In this document: positions 43,712 through 53,600 of the stretch, in pieces | Layout of the letters: every line of letters starts with the position of its first letter | Position numbering within the stretch: the stretch's first letter is position 1 | From: Litoribacillus peritrichatus | GTDB lineage: Bacteria > Pseudomonadota > Gammaproteobacteria > Pseudomonadales > Litoribrevibacteraceae | Direction: 5' to 3' | Length of the DNA: 64,000 bases | Assembly: GCF_039537985.1 (NCBI RefSeq) | Contig: NZ_BAABBN010000012.1 | Coordinates: 1 to 64,000 of the forward strand | The notes under the pieces: model-generated | Databases searched by the model: none | Told to the model about the DNA's origin: nothing | The model's input: the letters and a program-made list of their open reading frames with translations, nothing else | Program-made: the position numbers and the translations under genes

Positions 43712-44233
43712 TTATTTGATTTGAGCTTTGTAGGACATACCTGCTTCATAATGGCCTGGAATGTTACACGCAAATAATGCCTCACCATCCCCGGCAAACT
43801 TCCAGATCAGGGTTTCCGTTTCACCAGGTTTGACGGATATAGTGCTGCCATCTTCATGCTGCATATCAGGCATTTTCTTCATCATTTCACGGTGGGCATG
43901 TTGTTCCTTCTCATCACCAATGGACAATTCATGCGTAATTTTTCCTTGATTGGTCACCACGAATTTCACCACATCGCCAGCCTTGATATCGGGTTCCGTC
44001 TTGAACTGATAACGCATTGTATCTAACGTGATCACCTCAATAACTTTGTTCACTTCCGACTCTTTACCTGGCCCTCCTACCGGGCTGTTCATGGTCATCA
44101 TAGACGAGTGATGACCACCATTATGATTCATCTGATGATGTTCATGCCCACCGTTATGAGTACCCGCTGCAAGCACTGCTCCGGAGAACATACCCGCTAC
44201 CATCATAAATCCAAATTTATTAACAACATTCAT
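43712..44233 (-). CDS. Periplasmic cupredoxin, last gene of the Cus-type operon
   Basis: A 173-residue protein from ATG 44233 (AAAGGG 8-9 nt upstream). A signal peptide (cleavage near VLAA) is followed by a His/Met-rich arm (THNGGHEHHQMNHNGGHHSS) able to bind copper loosely. The cupredoxin domain has the type 1 ligands: His in ITHELSIGD, Cys-His in FACNIPGHYEAG and Met in GMSY. It probably hands periplasmic Cu to the efflux pump encoded 46 bp upstream. Confidence 0.9.
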   Translation of the reverse strand: MNVVNKFGFMMVAGMFSGAVLAAGTHNGGHEHHQMNHNGGHHSSMMTMNSPVGGPGKESEVNKVIEVITLDTMRYQFKTEPDIKAGDVVKFVVTNQGKITHELSIGDEKEQHAHREMMKKMPDMQHEDGSTISVKPGETETLIWKFAGDGEALFACNIPGHYEAGMSYKAQIK

Positions 44234-44279
44234 TTTATTTACCCTTTCAATCTCTATTTCTATTTCTATGAAAATCACG

Positions 44280-47200
44280 TTATTTAATCGTTCGCTTACG
44301 CCATAAGAAATACACTACAGGCAACACCAAAAGTGTGAGGATTACGGCACTGACCATTCCACCGACCATAGGCGCAGCAATACGACTCATCACTTCCGAG
44401 CCAGTACCGGTGCCATACAAAATGGGTAACAACCCGACAATGATTGCAGACGCCGTCATCATCACCGGCCGTACTCGTACGCCCGCGCCATGAATAACGG
44501 CATTTCGCAAAGCTGATACGGTAGGCTTTCCGCCCGCTTGCTCAACATCCGTCAACATTTGTTGATAGGACTGATTCAGATACACCAACATGATGACGCC
44601 AATTTCAACAGCAACCCCCGCTAAAGCAATAAAGCCAACCCCCACGGCGACAGAGAAGTTGAACCCTTGCAGATACATCAACCAGATGCTGCCGACCATC
44701 GCCAATGGCAAGGTGCCCATAATGATCGCCACTTCGACAAAATTACGAAAATTCAAGAACAACAAGATGATGATAATGGCCAACGTTAAAGGGACAACGT
44801 AAGTAAGCTTTTCCTTTGCACGCTCCATGTATTCGTATTGGCCAGACCAAGAGACAGAGTAACCCGGTGGCAAATCCAACCTGTCATTGACGACTTGCTT
44901 GGCATCCACCACATAGCTGCCTACATCCACACCTTCGATGTCAATGAACGTCCAGCCATTGATGCGTGCATTCTCACTTTTAATTCCTGGTGGCCCATCT
45001 TCAATGGATATTCGGGCTACATCCCCCAAGGGTATTCTTTGTCCATTCGATGTAATTATGGGCAACAGCGCCAGTTGCTCCGGCGAATCACGATACGCTT
45101 GCGGGTATCTTAAATTAATCGGATAACGTTCCAGTCCTTCCACCGACTGAGAAACATTCATACCGCCAATTGCAGTGGAAACCACTTGCTGAACATCCGC
45201 GATGTTCAAACCATATCGAGCAGCCTTTTCACGTTGGATATCCACTTTAATGTAACGACCACCAGCCACACGCTCAGAATAAACGGATGTAGTGCCGGGT
45301 ACGTCCTTTAATATGCCTTCCAGTTGCAATCCGATGTCCTGAATCACAGAAATTTCAGGACCGGCTATCTTTATTCCCACTGGGGTTTTAATGCCTGTTG
45401 CCAACATATCGATACGCGTTTTAATTGGCATTACCCAGGCATTGGTTAACCCCGGAAATTTAACCAAGCTGTCCAACTCTTTTTTGAGTGACTCAGAGGT
45501 CACCCCTTCGCGCCACTGATCTCTGGGTTTGAGCTGAATAAACGTTTCTATCATAGTGAGTGGCGCAGGGTCGGTGGCTGTCTCCGCACGTCCAACCTTA
45601 CCGAACACCGTTTCCACTTCAGGGACGGTTCTGATCAGTTTGTCCGTCTGTTGCAGCAGCTCACGCGCCTTACCGATTGAAATGCCCGGATAAGTGGTGG
45701 GCATATACATCAGATCCCCTTCATCCAACGAAGGAATAAACTCACTGCCAATTTTGTCCACGGGCCAAATCCCGACCCACAAAATGGCCAGAGCAGCCAG
45801 TAACGTAGTTTTAGGAAACCTCAGCACAGTTTTTAAAACCGGAATATAGCCAGCCGTTAATAAACGGTTGATTGGGTTCTTATGCTCAGGCATCACCTTG
45901 CCACGAATAAAGTAGCCCATAAGTACAGGCACCAAAGTAATGGCTAAGGCCGCAGCCGCTGCCATGGCATAGGTTTTGGTAAACGCCAACGGCGCAAACA
46001 TTCGACCTTCCTGTGCTTCCAATGTAAACACAGGCACAAAACTGACCGTAATAATCAGCAGACTAAAGAATAAAGCAGGCCCGACCTCACTGGCCGACTC
46101 TGCAACAACCTGCCATCGATTCTCTTTAGTCAGAGGCGTTCGCTCCATGTGCTTATGCATGTTTTCGATCATAACAATGGCACCATCAATCATGGCGCCA
46201 ATGGCAATGGCAATGCCCCCCAAAGACATAATATTGGCGTTGATCCCTTGGATATTCATGACAATAAAGGCGGTCAGAATACCAATCGGTAAACTGAGAA
46301 TGGCCACTAATGAAGACCGAACATGAAATAAGAACACCATACACACCAAGGCAACCACCAGAAACTCTTCAAACAACTTGGTCCAGAGGTTTTCAACGGC
46401 CCTTTCAATTAGCCCTGATCGGTCATAGACGGTGACAACCTCAACACCATCCGGCAAACCTTTCTTGAGGGCTTCCAGCTTGGCTTTCACCCCATCAATG
46501 GTTTTTTGGGCATTTTCACCAAAGCGCATCACGACAATTCCACCCACGGTTTCTCCTTCACCGTTCAGCTCGACAATGCCCCTGCGCATTTGAGGGCCAA
46601 GTCCTATGTCTGCCACGTCTTTTAATAACAACGGGGTGCCATTCTGATTCATGCCCAAAGGAATGTTCTGAAGGTCTTCCTCGCCTTTGATGTAGCCCGT
46701 TGCCGTCACCATGTACTCGGCTTCGGCCATTTCCACCACCGAGGCGCCCACTTCCTGGTTTCCTCGTTTGATTGCCATTTGAATATGAGAAAGAGGAATA
46801 TCAAACGCCCTAAGTTTGTCCGGGTTCACCCGAACCTGATATTGCTTGACCATCCCTCCCACAGCAGCAACTTCCGATACTCCCGGAACGGTTTGAAGTT
46901 CATACTTTAAATACCAATCCTGAATGGATCGAAGCTGGCTAATATCGTTCTGGCCCGTCTTATCCACCAGCGCATACAAATACACCCAGCCAACCCCGGT
47001 AGCATCTGGCCCTAACTGAGGTTTCGCATTAGCAGGCAGGTTAGAAGCCACCTGGCTTAAATACTCCAAAACCCGGCTTCGCGCCCAATACAGGTCGGTA
47101 TCTTCATCAAAAATCACGTAAACGTAGGAATCCCCAAAAAATGAATAGCCACGAACCGTTACCGCACCGGGCACCGACAACATGGCGGTGGTCAACGGAT

Positions 47201-47399
47201 AGGTAACCTGATCTTCAACCACCTGCGGTGCCTGCCCCGGATAGCTGGTTTTGATGATGACCTGAACATCCGATAAATCCGGGATAGCATCAACCGGAGT
47301 GTTCTTCAGGGAGTACAAGCCGACCCCCGCCAGAATCAGCGTGGCCAGCAAGACAAATAAACGATTATGAACCGACCAGCGGATGACGGATTCAATCAT
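44280..47399 (-). CDS. cusA: Heavy-metal efflux RND transporter, CusA type
   Basis: A 1039-residue inner-membrane pump. The N-terminus MIESVIRWSVHNRLFVLLAT has TM1; KNTPVDAIPDLSDVQVIIKT, SYPGQAPQVVEDQVTYPLTT and the AIAIGAMIDGAIVMIENMHK proton-relay helix are HME-RND signatures. The porter region WVMPIKTRIDMLATGIKTPV favours the Cu/Ag CusA branch over CzcA. It overlaps the adaptor gene by 4 bp. It expels Cu(I)/Ag(I) from the periplasm through the TolC-type channel. Confidence 0.95.
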   Translation of the reverse strand: MIESVIRWSVHNRLFVLLATLILAGVGLYSLKNTPVDAIPDLSDVQVIIKTSYPGQAPQVVEDQVTYPLTTAMLSVPGAVTVRGYSFFGDSYVYVIFDEDTDLYWARSRVLEYLSQVASNLPANAKPQLGPDATGVGWVYLYALVDKTGQNDISQLRSIQDWYLKYELQTVPGVSEVAAVGGMVKQYQVRVNPDKLRAFDIPLSHIQMAIKRGNQEVGASVVEMAEAEYMVTATGYIKGEEDLQNIPLGMNQNGTPLLLKDVADIGLGPQMRRGIVELNGEGETVGGIVVMRFGENAQKTIDGVKAKLEALKKGLPDGVEVVTVYDRSGLIERAVENLWTKLFEEFLVVALVCMVFLFHVRSSLVAILSLPIGILTAFIVMNIQGINANIMSLGGIAIAIGAMIDGAIVMIENMHKHMERTPLTKENRWQVVAESASEVGPALFFSLLIITVSFVPVFTLEAQEGRMFAPLAFTKTYAMAAAAALAITLVPVLMGYFIRGKVMPEHKNPINRLLTAGYIPVLKTVLRFPKTTLLAALAILWVGIWPVDKIGSEFIPSLDEGDLMYMPTTYPGISIGKARELLQQTDKLIRTVPEVETVFGKVGRAETATDPAPLTMIETFIQLKPRDQWREGVTSESLKKELDSLVKFPGLTNAWVMPIKTRIDMLATGIKTPVGIKIAGPEISVIQDIGLQLEGILKDVPGTTSVYSERVAGGRYIKVDIQREKAARYGLNIADVQQVVSTAIGGMNVSQSVEGLERYPINLRYPQAYRDSPEQLALLPIITSNGQRIPLGDVARISIEDGPPGIKSENARINGWTFIDIEGVDVGSYVVDAKQVVNDRLDLPPGYSVSWSGQYEYMERAKEKLTYVVPLTLAIIIILLFLNFRNFVEVAIIMGTLPLAMVGSIWLMYLQGFNFSVAVGVGFIALAGVAVEIGVIMLVYLNQSYQQMLTDVEQAGGKPTVSALRNAVIHGAGVRVRPVMMTASAIIVGLLPILYGTGTGSEVMSRIAAPMVGGMVSAVILTLLVLPVVYFLWRKRTIK

Positions 47400-49006
47400 T
47401 GCATGCCTCCTGACGACTCTGTTGACTGCTCTGTGGCATTCATACTGCCCATGTCCGAGTCAGGAATGTGAACCTGATTAATTTCAAAGCTATGATCCGG
47501 ATATTTATTAATTTCGATATGAACCGTCATGCCTTCTTTCAGTTGGCTGACATCCACGCTCGGCACTACTGGAAAGTCCATATACATTTCAGGCCAGCTC
47601 CAGCTTTCAATCGGCTCATGTGTGACACCAACCATCGCTCGCATGCCTTCCATAGGCAACATAACGCTTTCAATTCTGGCCTCTACCCAGGCACGTTCTA
47701 AACCAGCACGTTCTAAACCAGAACTTTCTGCAGCCATGTCATTGGATTCGTCCGAATCACTGGTTTGGCTAAATTCCATGCGTTTAAAGTCAGACGTTTT
47801 GCTGGATTCAGAGTCAATCAGGAATTGCGCCGAAGTCACCACCCTTTCGCCTTCATTCAAACCATTCAGAATCACGATCCCCTGATCATCAAGCTGTCCC
47901 AGTTTCACTTCAATGGACTTGAAATAACCATCATCCAACGCAAGTACCACACGGTTTTGGGTTCCGGTTCTGATGACCGCTTCCCTCGGAATCACCAACG
48001 CCTCATCGGCAGATTCTGAATGGATAATCACCTGAGCAAACATGTTCGGTTTTAAAACACCTTCTTCATTTGCAAAACGCATTCTTACTTTGACGGTGCG
48101 TGTTTTTGGATCAAGCGTTGGGTACACGTAATCCACAGTTCCGGTCCATTCTCTGCCAGGAAGATAATCCAGCGTCATACTCACTTCTTTGTCTGGTGCA
48201 ACCATTGCTGCCTGGCGCTCAAAGACCTCGGCTTCGACCCACACCTCTTCCAGGCTGCCAATGGACATCACCTGAGTGCCTGGCTTCACATAAAAACCTT
48301 CACGGATATTCAGGTTATCAACCACCCCATTTTGAGGCGCGTAAAAAGTGACAGTTTGCAGAACTTTCCGAGTCTTAATTAGCTTCTTTATCGCGGACTC
48401 AGGCATCTGCAATGCCTTCAGGCGGTCTTTAGCGGCTTGAATCAAACGCTGATTGTTACGACTCAGCGCAAGTACCATTTCTTCCTGTGCATTCACTAAT
48501 GTAGGGGAATAGATGGAATACATGGCCTGACCCTTCTTAACCGGCTCGCCTTCTGCTTTGATCAACAGCTTGTCAATCCACCCTTCTACCCTTGGGTGAA
48601 CATGAACCAGCTGCTCTTCGTTATACTGAACGTAGCCAACCGTTTTTATGGCCGTATGCAAAGTGCTCTTTTTAACGAGCGCCGTGCGCACCCCGAGATT
48701 ATTAATTACATCGGGCTTAACCCGAATGGTTCCCGGCCCCTCGTCCACGCTCCCTTGTTCTTCGGCATAAACCGGAATCAACTCCATGCCCATAGGCGAT
48801 AACCCAGGCTCATCACGCCGATAATTGGCATCCATAGGCGCAACCCAATACAAAGGCTCAGGTTCTGCGGCTGGTTCCATACTCATGGCGCCCGATTGAG
48901 GCTCATCTTTTTCCTGAAGATAAATGGCGGGTATGAAGTTCACTGCCAATGCACCAGCAATCGCGCCTACAAAAATCAATACAGGGTAGGTAAATTTGTT
49001 ATTCAT
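47396..49006 (-). CDS. cusB: CusB-type periplasmic adaptor of the RND metal pump
   Basis: A 536-residue membrane-fusion protein. An N-terminal anchor is followed by a heavy-metal-binding module (YWVAPMDANYRRDEPGLSPM, GMELIPVY) in which the usual Cys are replaced. Barrel-sandwich and beta-barrel parts follow (VHPRVEGWIDKLLIKAEGEP, VYPTLDPKTRTVKVRMRFAN). The last 130 residues (after about 410) hold a second metal-binding-like region rich in Met. It joins CusA and the outer channel. Confidence 0.93.
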   Translation of the reverse strand: MNNKFTYPVLIFVGAIAGALAVNFIPAIYLQEKDEPQSGAMSMEPAAEPEPLYWVAPMDANYRRDEPGLSPMGMELIPVYAEEQGSVDEGPGTIRVKPDVINNLGVRTALVKKSTLHTAIKTVGYVQYNEEQLVHVHPRVEGWIDKLLIKAEGEPVKKGQAMYSIYSPTLVNAQEEMVLALSRNNQRLIQAAKDRLKALQMPESAIKKLIKTRKVLQTVTFYAPQNGVVDNLNIREGFYVKPGTQVMSIGSLEEVWVEAEVFERQAAMVAPDKEVSMTLDYLPGREWTGTVDYVYPTLDPKTRTVKVRMRFANEEGVLKPNMFAQVIIHSESADEALVIPREAVIRTGTQNRVVLALDDGYFKSIEVKLGQLDDQGIVILNGLNEGERVVTSAQFLIDSESSKTSDFKRMEFSQTSDSDESNDMAAESSGLERAGLERAWVEARIESVMLPMEGMRAMVGVTHEPIESWSWPEMYMDFPVVPSVDVSQLKEGMTVHIEINKYPDHSFEINQVHIPDSDMGSMNATEQSTESSGGMQ

Positions 49007-49021
49007 ATGTGTGTTCTCTTC

Positions 49022-50398
49022 CTAGTGCAAATGCTGGTATGAATCGGTGTTATTACTGTCGTTTATGGTGCTAATCTGGGGGCGGTTCCCTGCGTGGTAG
49101 TAATCCAGTCGGGCCAGTAATATCCGCTGCTCAACATCAATTTTCAGGGCGTCCAATTTTGTATTCAGCTCAGCAATCCTGGCTCGCATCACTTCGGCGA
49201 ACCCTCCCGTATTTGAGGTGTACGCGTTTAACACGGCTTCTGCCTGTTCCTGCATTTGAGGCAAAAGTGCACTGTCATACAGTTTTTTTCGATCATCCAA
49301 CAGCTTCAACTGGGATGCCGTACCAAGGTACATACCCCGCATTTTTCTGATTTGCAGAATCCTGTCCGTCTTAATGGATTCACTGCGATAGGTTGCGGCA
49401 CGAACCTGATTGTCCTGCCGGTTCTCAGTGAACAAAGGCACGTCAAAGGTAACCCCCACAGAAAAGAGGTCTGAACGATCACTGCCTGCCGGAGTGTCAT
49501 CTCGATAGCCGTAACTGGCATTGACGCCCCACTGAGGTTTATAGGATTGTTCAGCCAATTCAATGCCGGTTTCTGATGCTTCAATCTGTTTATCTATCAC
49601 CAACACCGCAGGATGCTTCGACAAAATTTCCAGTAACGCTTGTTCAGAGTAATGGCCAGTAATCACCTCAAAACGTTCATTTTGAGTACTGTTCTGAATG
49701 GACGGCAATTGCCCGACAGGCCGCATAATGAATTCGTAAGGCAGCCATTCCGCCAACCGATTTTTGAATTGCTCTGACCGTTGTCGCAGAACATGCAGTC
49801 TGTCATTCAACCGGGTCAGCTCCAGTTGAGCCCTGACCACATCCTGCTGTTGAGTCCGAGCGGACAAACTGGAGTAAGAAGACTCAGCCACATCCACCAA
49901 CTGCTCAAATAACGCCCGATCTTGCTCGATCAGCTCAATTGACCTCTCAGCCTGATAACTGTTTAACCAGTTTTCCGTCACTTTCAGCATCACCTGAGCT
50001 TTTCGGTTTTTCCACATGAACGGATGCTGTTCACTGGTTTGTTTGATTTGCTGCTGCTTGAGAGACAAGCTGTCGCCACGGGGGAACATTTGAGAGACCC
50101 CCAGCTTTAATTGCGTCATGTTTTCCTGAGCAAAATCAAAACTGTCCGAAGGTAAATTCGCCATTGAAACCGATATGGTGGGATCAGGGAGCGTGCCAGC
50201 GGCAAGGCTTTCCGCTTCTTGCGAGATATGAAGCTTTTGGCTTCTGGTAAGCCAATCATCATGGCTGATGGCGTACTCTATCGCGTGCTCTAATGACAGC
50301 ACCTGAATGGAATGATTTTCTTTAGCATGACCGGATGAAATCACCGACAAGCCCAAAGCCAATCCACCCAAGTGATTCAATGTAATACGGTTTTTCAT
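49022..50398 (-). CDS. TolC-family outer-membrane channel of the Cus-type system
   Basis: A 458-residue outer-membrane efflux protein with signal peptide (cleavage near SGHA). Two TolC repeats are visible: LPDPTISVSMANLPSDSFDF in the first and FTENRQDNQVRAATYRSESI in the second, with long helical hairpins between. It is the outer partner of CusBA, 15 bp upstream of cusB. Confidence 0.9.
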   Translation of the reverse strand: MKNRITLNHLGGLALGLSVISSGHAKENHSIQVLSLEHAIEYAISHDDWLTRSQKLHISQEAESLAAGTLPDPTISVSMANLPSDSFDFAQENMTQLKLGVSQMFPRGDSLSLKQQQIKQTSEQHPFMWKNRKAQVMLKVTENWLNSYQAERSIELIEQDRALFEQLVDVAESSYSSLSARTQQQDVVRAQLELTRLNDRLHVLRQRSEQFKNRLAEWLPYEFIMRPVGQLPSIQNSTQNERFEVITGHYSEQALLEILSKHPAVLVIDKQIEASETGIELAEQSYKPQWGVNASYGYRDDTPAGSDRSDLFSVGVTFDVPLFTENRQDNQVRAATYRSESIKTDRILQIRKMRGMYLGTASQLKLLDDRKKLYDSALLPQMQEQAEAVLNAYTSNTGGFAEVMRARIAELNTKLDALKIDVEQRILLARLDYYHAGNRPQISTINDSNNTDSYQHLH

Positions 50399-50498
50399 GA
50401 ACTTACCCTAATAAATCCTGACCAAAATGCAGATTGGTCGTAAACTGAACGCTCAACTTCGATCGATTTAAAACAGGGTAAGTCTAAAACAGAGACAC

Positions 50499-50537
50499 AA
50501 CTATCAGGCTCAACTATCAAGCTCAAATATCAGGCTC
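50499..50537. repeat. Three 13-bp tandem repeats upstream of the TolC-family gene
   Basis: AACTATCAGGCTC, AACTATCAAGCTC and AAATATCAGGCTC lie in a row, followed by two AAxTACATTGG units (50538-50565). They lie in the leader between the Cys-rich small gene and the efflux operon and could be regulator sites. Confidence 0.6.
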
Positions 50538-50624
50538 AAAATACATTGGGTTCAAAGTACATTGGCGTGATGCTGTTTAATTAAGAGAAAGCAGGCCTAA
50601 AGTAAGACGGACTTATCCTGTCTT

Positions 50625-50999
50625 TTAGGCGATCGGAGGCCGATAGGGAGAGCCAGGGTAGTTACGAGGAACATCGGAAGTCAGTGACATTCCCACGTCA
50701 AAGGCACGGTGTGAATATTTAGAAAGATAATGGTTTGTCATGATGCCGGACACACCACAACCACTCATGGGACAAGTACAACCTTTAACACAACAGTCAT
50801 CGTCCATTAGGGATTGGTTCATGGCTTGATGTTCGGAATCGGAATTACCCGACATTGACATAGCCATTGAACCTGACGACATATTTTCCATCATAGAACA
50901 CGCTGTTTTATCCATCACAACGGCATAAGAAGCTGATTGCCCGACTAAGGCAAAAATCAGCAAAATTATGCTTAAGATGTGAGTAAATTTTGTCCGCAC
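50625..50999 (-). CDS. Small Met/Cys-rich exported protein at the head of the copper operon
   Basis: A 124-residue protein with signal peptide (cleavage near SASYA). It is rich in Met (MMENMSSGSMAMSMSGNS) and has a DDDCCVKGCTCPMSGCG cysteine cluster, both good ligands for Cu(I). I do not know the family name; proteins of this kind often precede Cus or Cop operons and may sense or buffer copper. It is 226 bp upstream of the channel gene on the same strand. Confidence 0.75.
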   Translation of the reverse strand: MRTKFTHILSIILLIFALVGQSASYAVVMDKTACSMMENMSSGSMAMSMSGNSDSEHQAMNQSLMDDDCCVKGCTCPMSGCGVSGIMTNHYLSKYSHRAFDVGMSLTSDVPRNYPGSPYRPPIA

Positions 51000-51092
51000 T
51001 GGAAATATCTCGTGTTCAGATTAACCATAGGATATCGAAAGCGACAAAAAGTTCAATCAGGAAGTGAAAATAATACAAAACTGAACGGCCGT

Positions 51093-51119
51093 AAAAAAGC
51101 CGCAATCAAGGATTGCGGC
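51093..51119 (-). terminator. Terminator after the choice-of-anchor I gene
   Basis: On the minus strand GCCGCAATC-CTT-GATTGCGGC is followed by TTTTTT. Confidence 0.92.
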
Positions 51120-51220
51120 ATAAAGCTCCAAGTAAAATGCCCTTGGATTTTTAACGACATGTATCGGGTGCATCCTGACTTTCAGACACAGCCCTTTTTT
51201 ATTAAATCGTCAAACCCAGT

Positions 51221-53488
51221 TTATTTAACTTCATAGACCGTAGTTGAACCTGAAACCTCATTACCAACAATCAATAAGCCGTTATTGGTTGGGCTGTCTT
51301 CAGCGGCAACAAACTTCATGCCTTCAGGCGCAAGATCACCCGCTTCCGCCAGGTTCTCTTCGATGTCTACTTCGAAGTCACGATTGATGGTGTACTGAAC
51401 AAACTTTGGCGCACTTGGCTGAGTGATGTCATACATCATAATTCCGCCAACACGCTCCAGGCCGATAAACGCATAGGTTTTATTCCCCACAGACCCAACG
51501 GCCAACGCTTCCGGCTCTGGGCCTTTATCGTCTGAACGATCATCAAAGTCATTTTCATCGTTGGTGGAGTTAAAGCCCGCAGTGCTCAGCGCTTGCGCTG
51601 TGATTTGCTCAAAGTCATCACCCGAGTCAAACACCAATGCGCCAGTGGCGGCATTAAAGATACTGAATGAACGAGTTCCAAAAGAGTAAAGGTTTTCTAA
51701 CGAACCATTGGCATCCGTATCACCTTCCGTTGAAAGTACTTTCAGACGACCAAGATTTGCTTGATCCGCAATCGTTTCATCAGTGAAAACCGCTTCATTC
51801 AATGAAAGATCCAGATCCTCAAGGTCTTTCACTCGTACTTCATCAATCCATGACAAACAACCATCGTCTTCGTCGTAATCAAGACCACCCGCAGCCGTGC
51901 ATGCGTCCTCATTCTCTACCTCAAAGAAATATTCACGGGAATCGCCTTCATTGGCCGTAACCACGTAGTTCACGCCGTTCTGAGAAAAACTCGCAATGGT
52001 GTCCGGCATGTACAAACCACGAAGATTTGCATAGGTTTTGATGTTGATCCCATTGTTCAGCGCTGTGCAGTCGCCTTCTTGAATGTCTCCTGCATCACAA
52101 TCGTCTTTGTTGCTGGCATCCAAACCATTGCCTTCAACACTGTGATCTTTATAACCCAGGCCAAAAATACGACTGACTGACCCGGCTTCCAAATCAATCA
52201 CAGCAACGGCGTTGTTTTCCTGAAGAGAAACAAAGGCTTGGGTATTATCAGCAGAAAACGCCACATATTCAGGCTCTAAATCCTGTGCAACGGACGCTTG
52301 CGGATGAGAAATACGAACAGAAGCAGGCAGCTCATCAGAACGGGCAGCCCCTGAGTTGAATGCAGTAAACATAACCTGATTCGCTTGGTCGGCCGGAACA
52401 CCGTTGGTAACAGGAATAACACTCACACTGCCTTCCGGGTCAACAGTATAATCTTTCGAAGGTTCACCTTCATTGGCAGCGACCACCCACTTCCCGTCCG
52501 AAGAAATCTGAACGTTGTCCGGTAAGGCGCCTGCTGTGACCGACTTCAGGAAAGTAGCAGCCCCCTCTTCATTCAGGGTATAAAACGCAATCACACCGGC
52601 CTGCTGCTTATTGTCGTTTTCTACGGCAACGGCCATTAAATTCCCCTGAACCGCAACTGAATTAATTCCCCCGGAGGCAAAAGTTTCCGTATTGACATCA
52701 GCCGCTATATTCAGCTGAGACCGGGCGGTCATGTTAGACGCGGATAAGGGGTTAGCCAGCTCATTGCTGGTTAATGTGCTTGCGTTAAGAATGTCAACGC
52801 GACTGGCTGCCGCATTAATAACCATGATACTTTCACTTGCTTTATGGTAAGCAACAATCTCGGACATCCCCTCATCAAGCAGCTGGTTTTCTGCAAAACG
52901 TCCAATCAAAGTCAGGGATGCCGTAGTATTGACTTCATTTAATGTTTGTTCGAGATGCTTCGCTGCCTGATCGGCAGACACAAGGTTTGGCGCCAAAGCC
53001 GCCACTTCCGCTTCAAAGGTTTGAGTGTCTGCCCAGTCCGTCACCGCCAGACCTGCCGCTGCGGCGTGCGATGCCTCAGTAATGGTGATGCCATTTTCCG
53101 GGTTAGAGTCTGAATCCAGCGTCTGCAGCAAACGCGCAATGTTATTTGCAGCCGCATCGTAAGGATTCTCTGAATTGGTCATGGACAATGGCGTCACAGT
53201 ACCCGTTGCGATAACAGCAGGAAGTACCAAATCACCAATAGAAAATCTGACCGTATCCCCTGCGACATAGTTGTATTCGCCATCCGCATTCGTGGCACCA
53301 CTCTGGGTTGCCGTCGCATAATTAATACCTTGAACCGCCGAATCTAAAAATGCACCCGTTTGTACTCTTGGTTCACTCGAAGAGCCACTGTCATTATCGC
53401 TGCACCCCACCAACAGTGCAGACCCAAAACCCATCGCCAAAGCCACAGGGCTCAACTTCCAAACACCTTTCATCGTATTACGAGCCAT
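51221..53488 (-). CDS. Choice-of-anchor I family lipoprotein
   Basis: A 755-residue exported lipoprotein. The start is ATG 53488 (GGAG 6 nt upstream); the lipobox is LLVGC at about residue 28, followed by a Ser/Asp-rich linker. The rest is a beta-propeller-like region with WVVAANEGEPSKDYTVDPEG, VVTANEGDSREYF and a C-terminal GDLAPEGMKFVAAEDSPTNN, typical of choice-of-anchor I proteins, which are surface proteins sometimes annotated as alkaline phosphatase-like. Enzymatic activity is not established. Confidence 0.88.
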   Translation of the reverse strand: MARNTMKGVWKLSPVALAMGFGSALLVGCSDNDSGSSSEPRVQTGAFLDSAVQGINYATATQSGATNADGEYNYVAGDTVRFSIGDLVLPAVIATGTVTPLSMTNSENPYDAAANNIARLLQTLDSDSNPENGITITEASHAAAAGLAVTDWADTQTFEAEVAALAPNLVSADQAAKHLEQTLNEVNTTASLTLIGRFAENQLLDEGMSEIVAYHKASESIMVINAAASRVDILNASTLTSNELANPLSASNMTARSQLNIAADVNTETFASGGINSVAVQGNLMAVAVENDNKQQAGVIAFYTLNEEGAATFLKSVTAGALPDNVQISSDGKWVVAANEGEPSKDYTVDPEGSVSVIPVTNGVPADQANQVMFTAFNSGAARSDELPASVRISHPQASVAQDLEPEYVAFSADNTQAFVSLQENNAVAVIDLEAGSVSRIFGLGYKDHSVEGNGLDASNKDDCDAGDIQEGDCTALNNGINIKTYANLRGLYMPDTIASFSQNGVNYVVTANEGDSREYFFEVENEDACTAAGGLDYDEDDGCLSWIDEVRVKDLEDLDLSLNEAVFTDETIADQANLGRLKVLSTEGDTDANGSLENLYSFGTRSFSIFNAATGALVFDSGDDFEQITAQALSTAGFNSTNDENDFDDRSDDKGPEPEALAVGSVGNKTYAFIGLERVGGIMMYDITQPSAPKFVQYTINRDFEVDIEENLAEAGDLAPEGMKFVAAEDSPTNNGLLIVGNEVSGSTTVYEVK

Positions 53489-53600
53489 TTTCATCTCCAA
53501 AAATTACAACCAAAATCACGGGTGTAGTTTTTACGTTACGAAGATGTCAGTTCGGAGTCAGAAACAAGACAAAAAGATGACAAGAAAGGTGCAACCCGAA

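Noticed and set aside
50499..50565. CRISPR-like array
   Set aside because: Units of 11-13 bp are contiguous, with no spacers.
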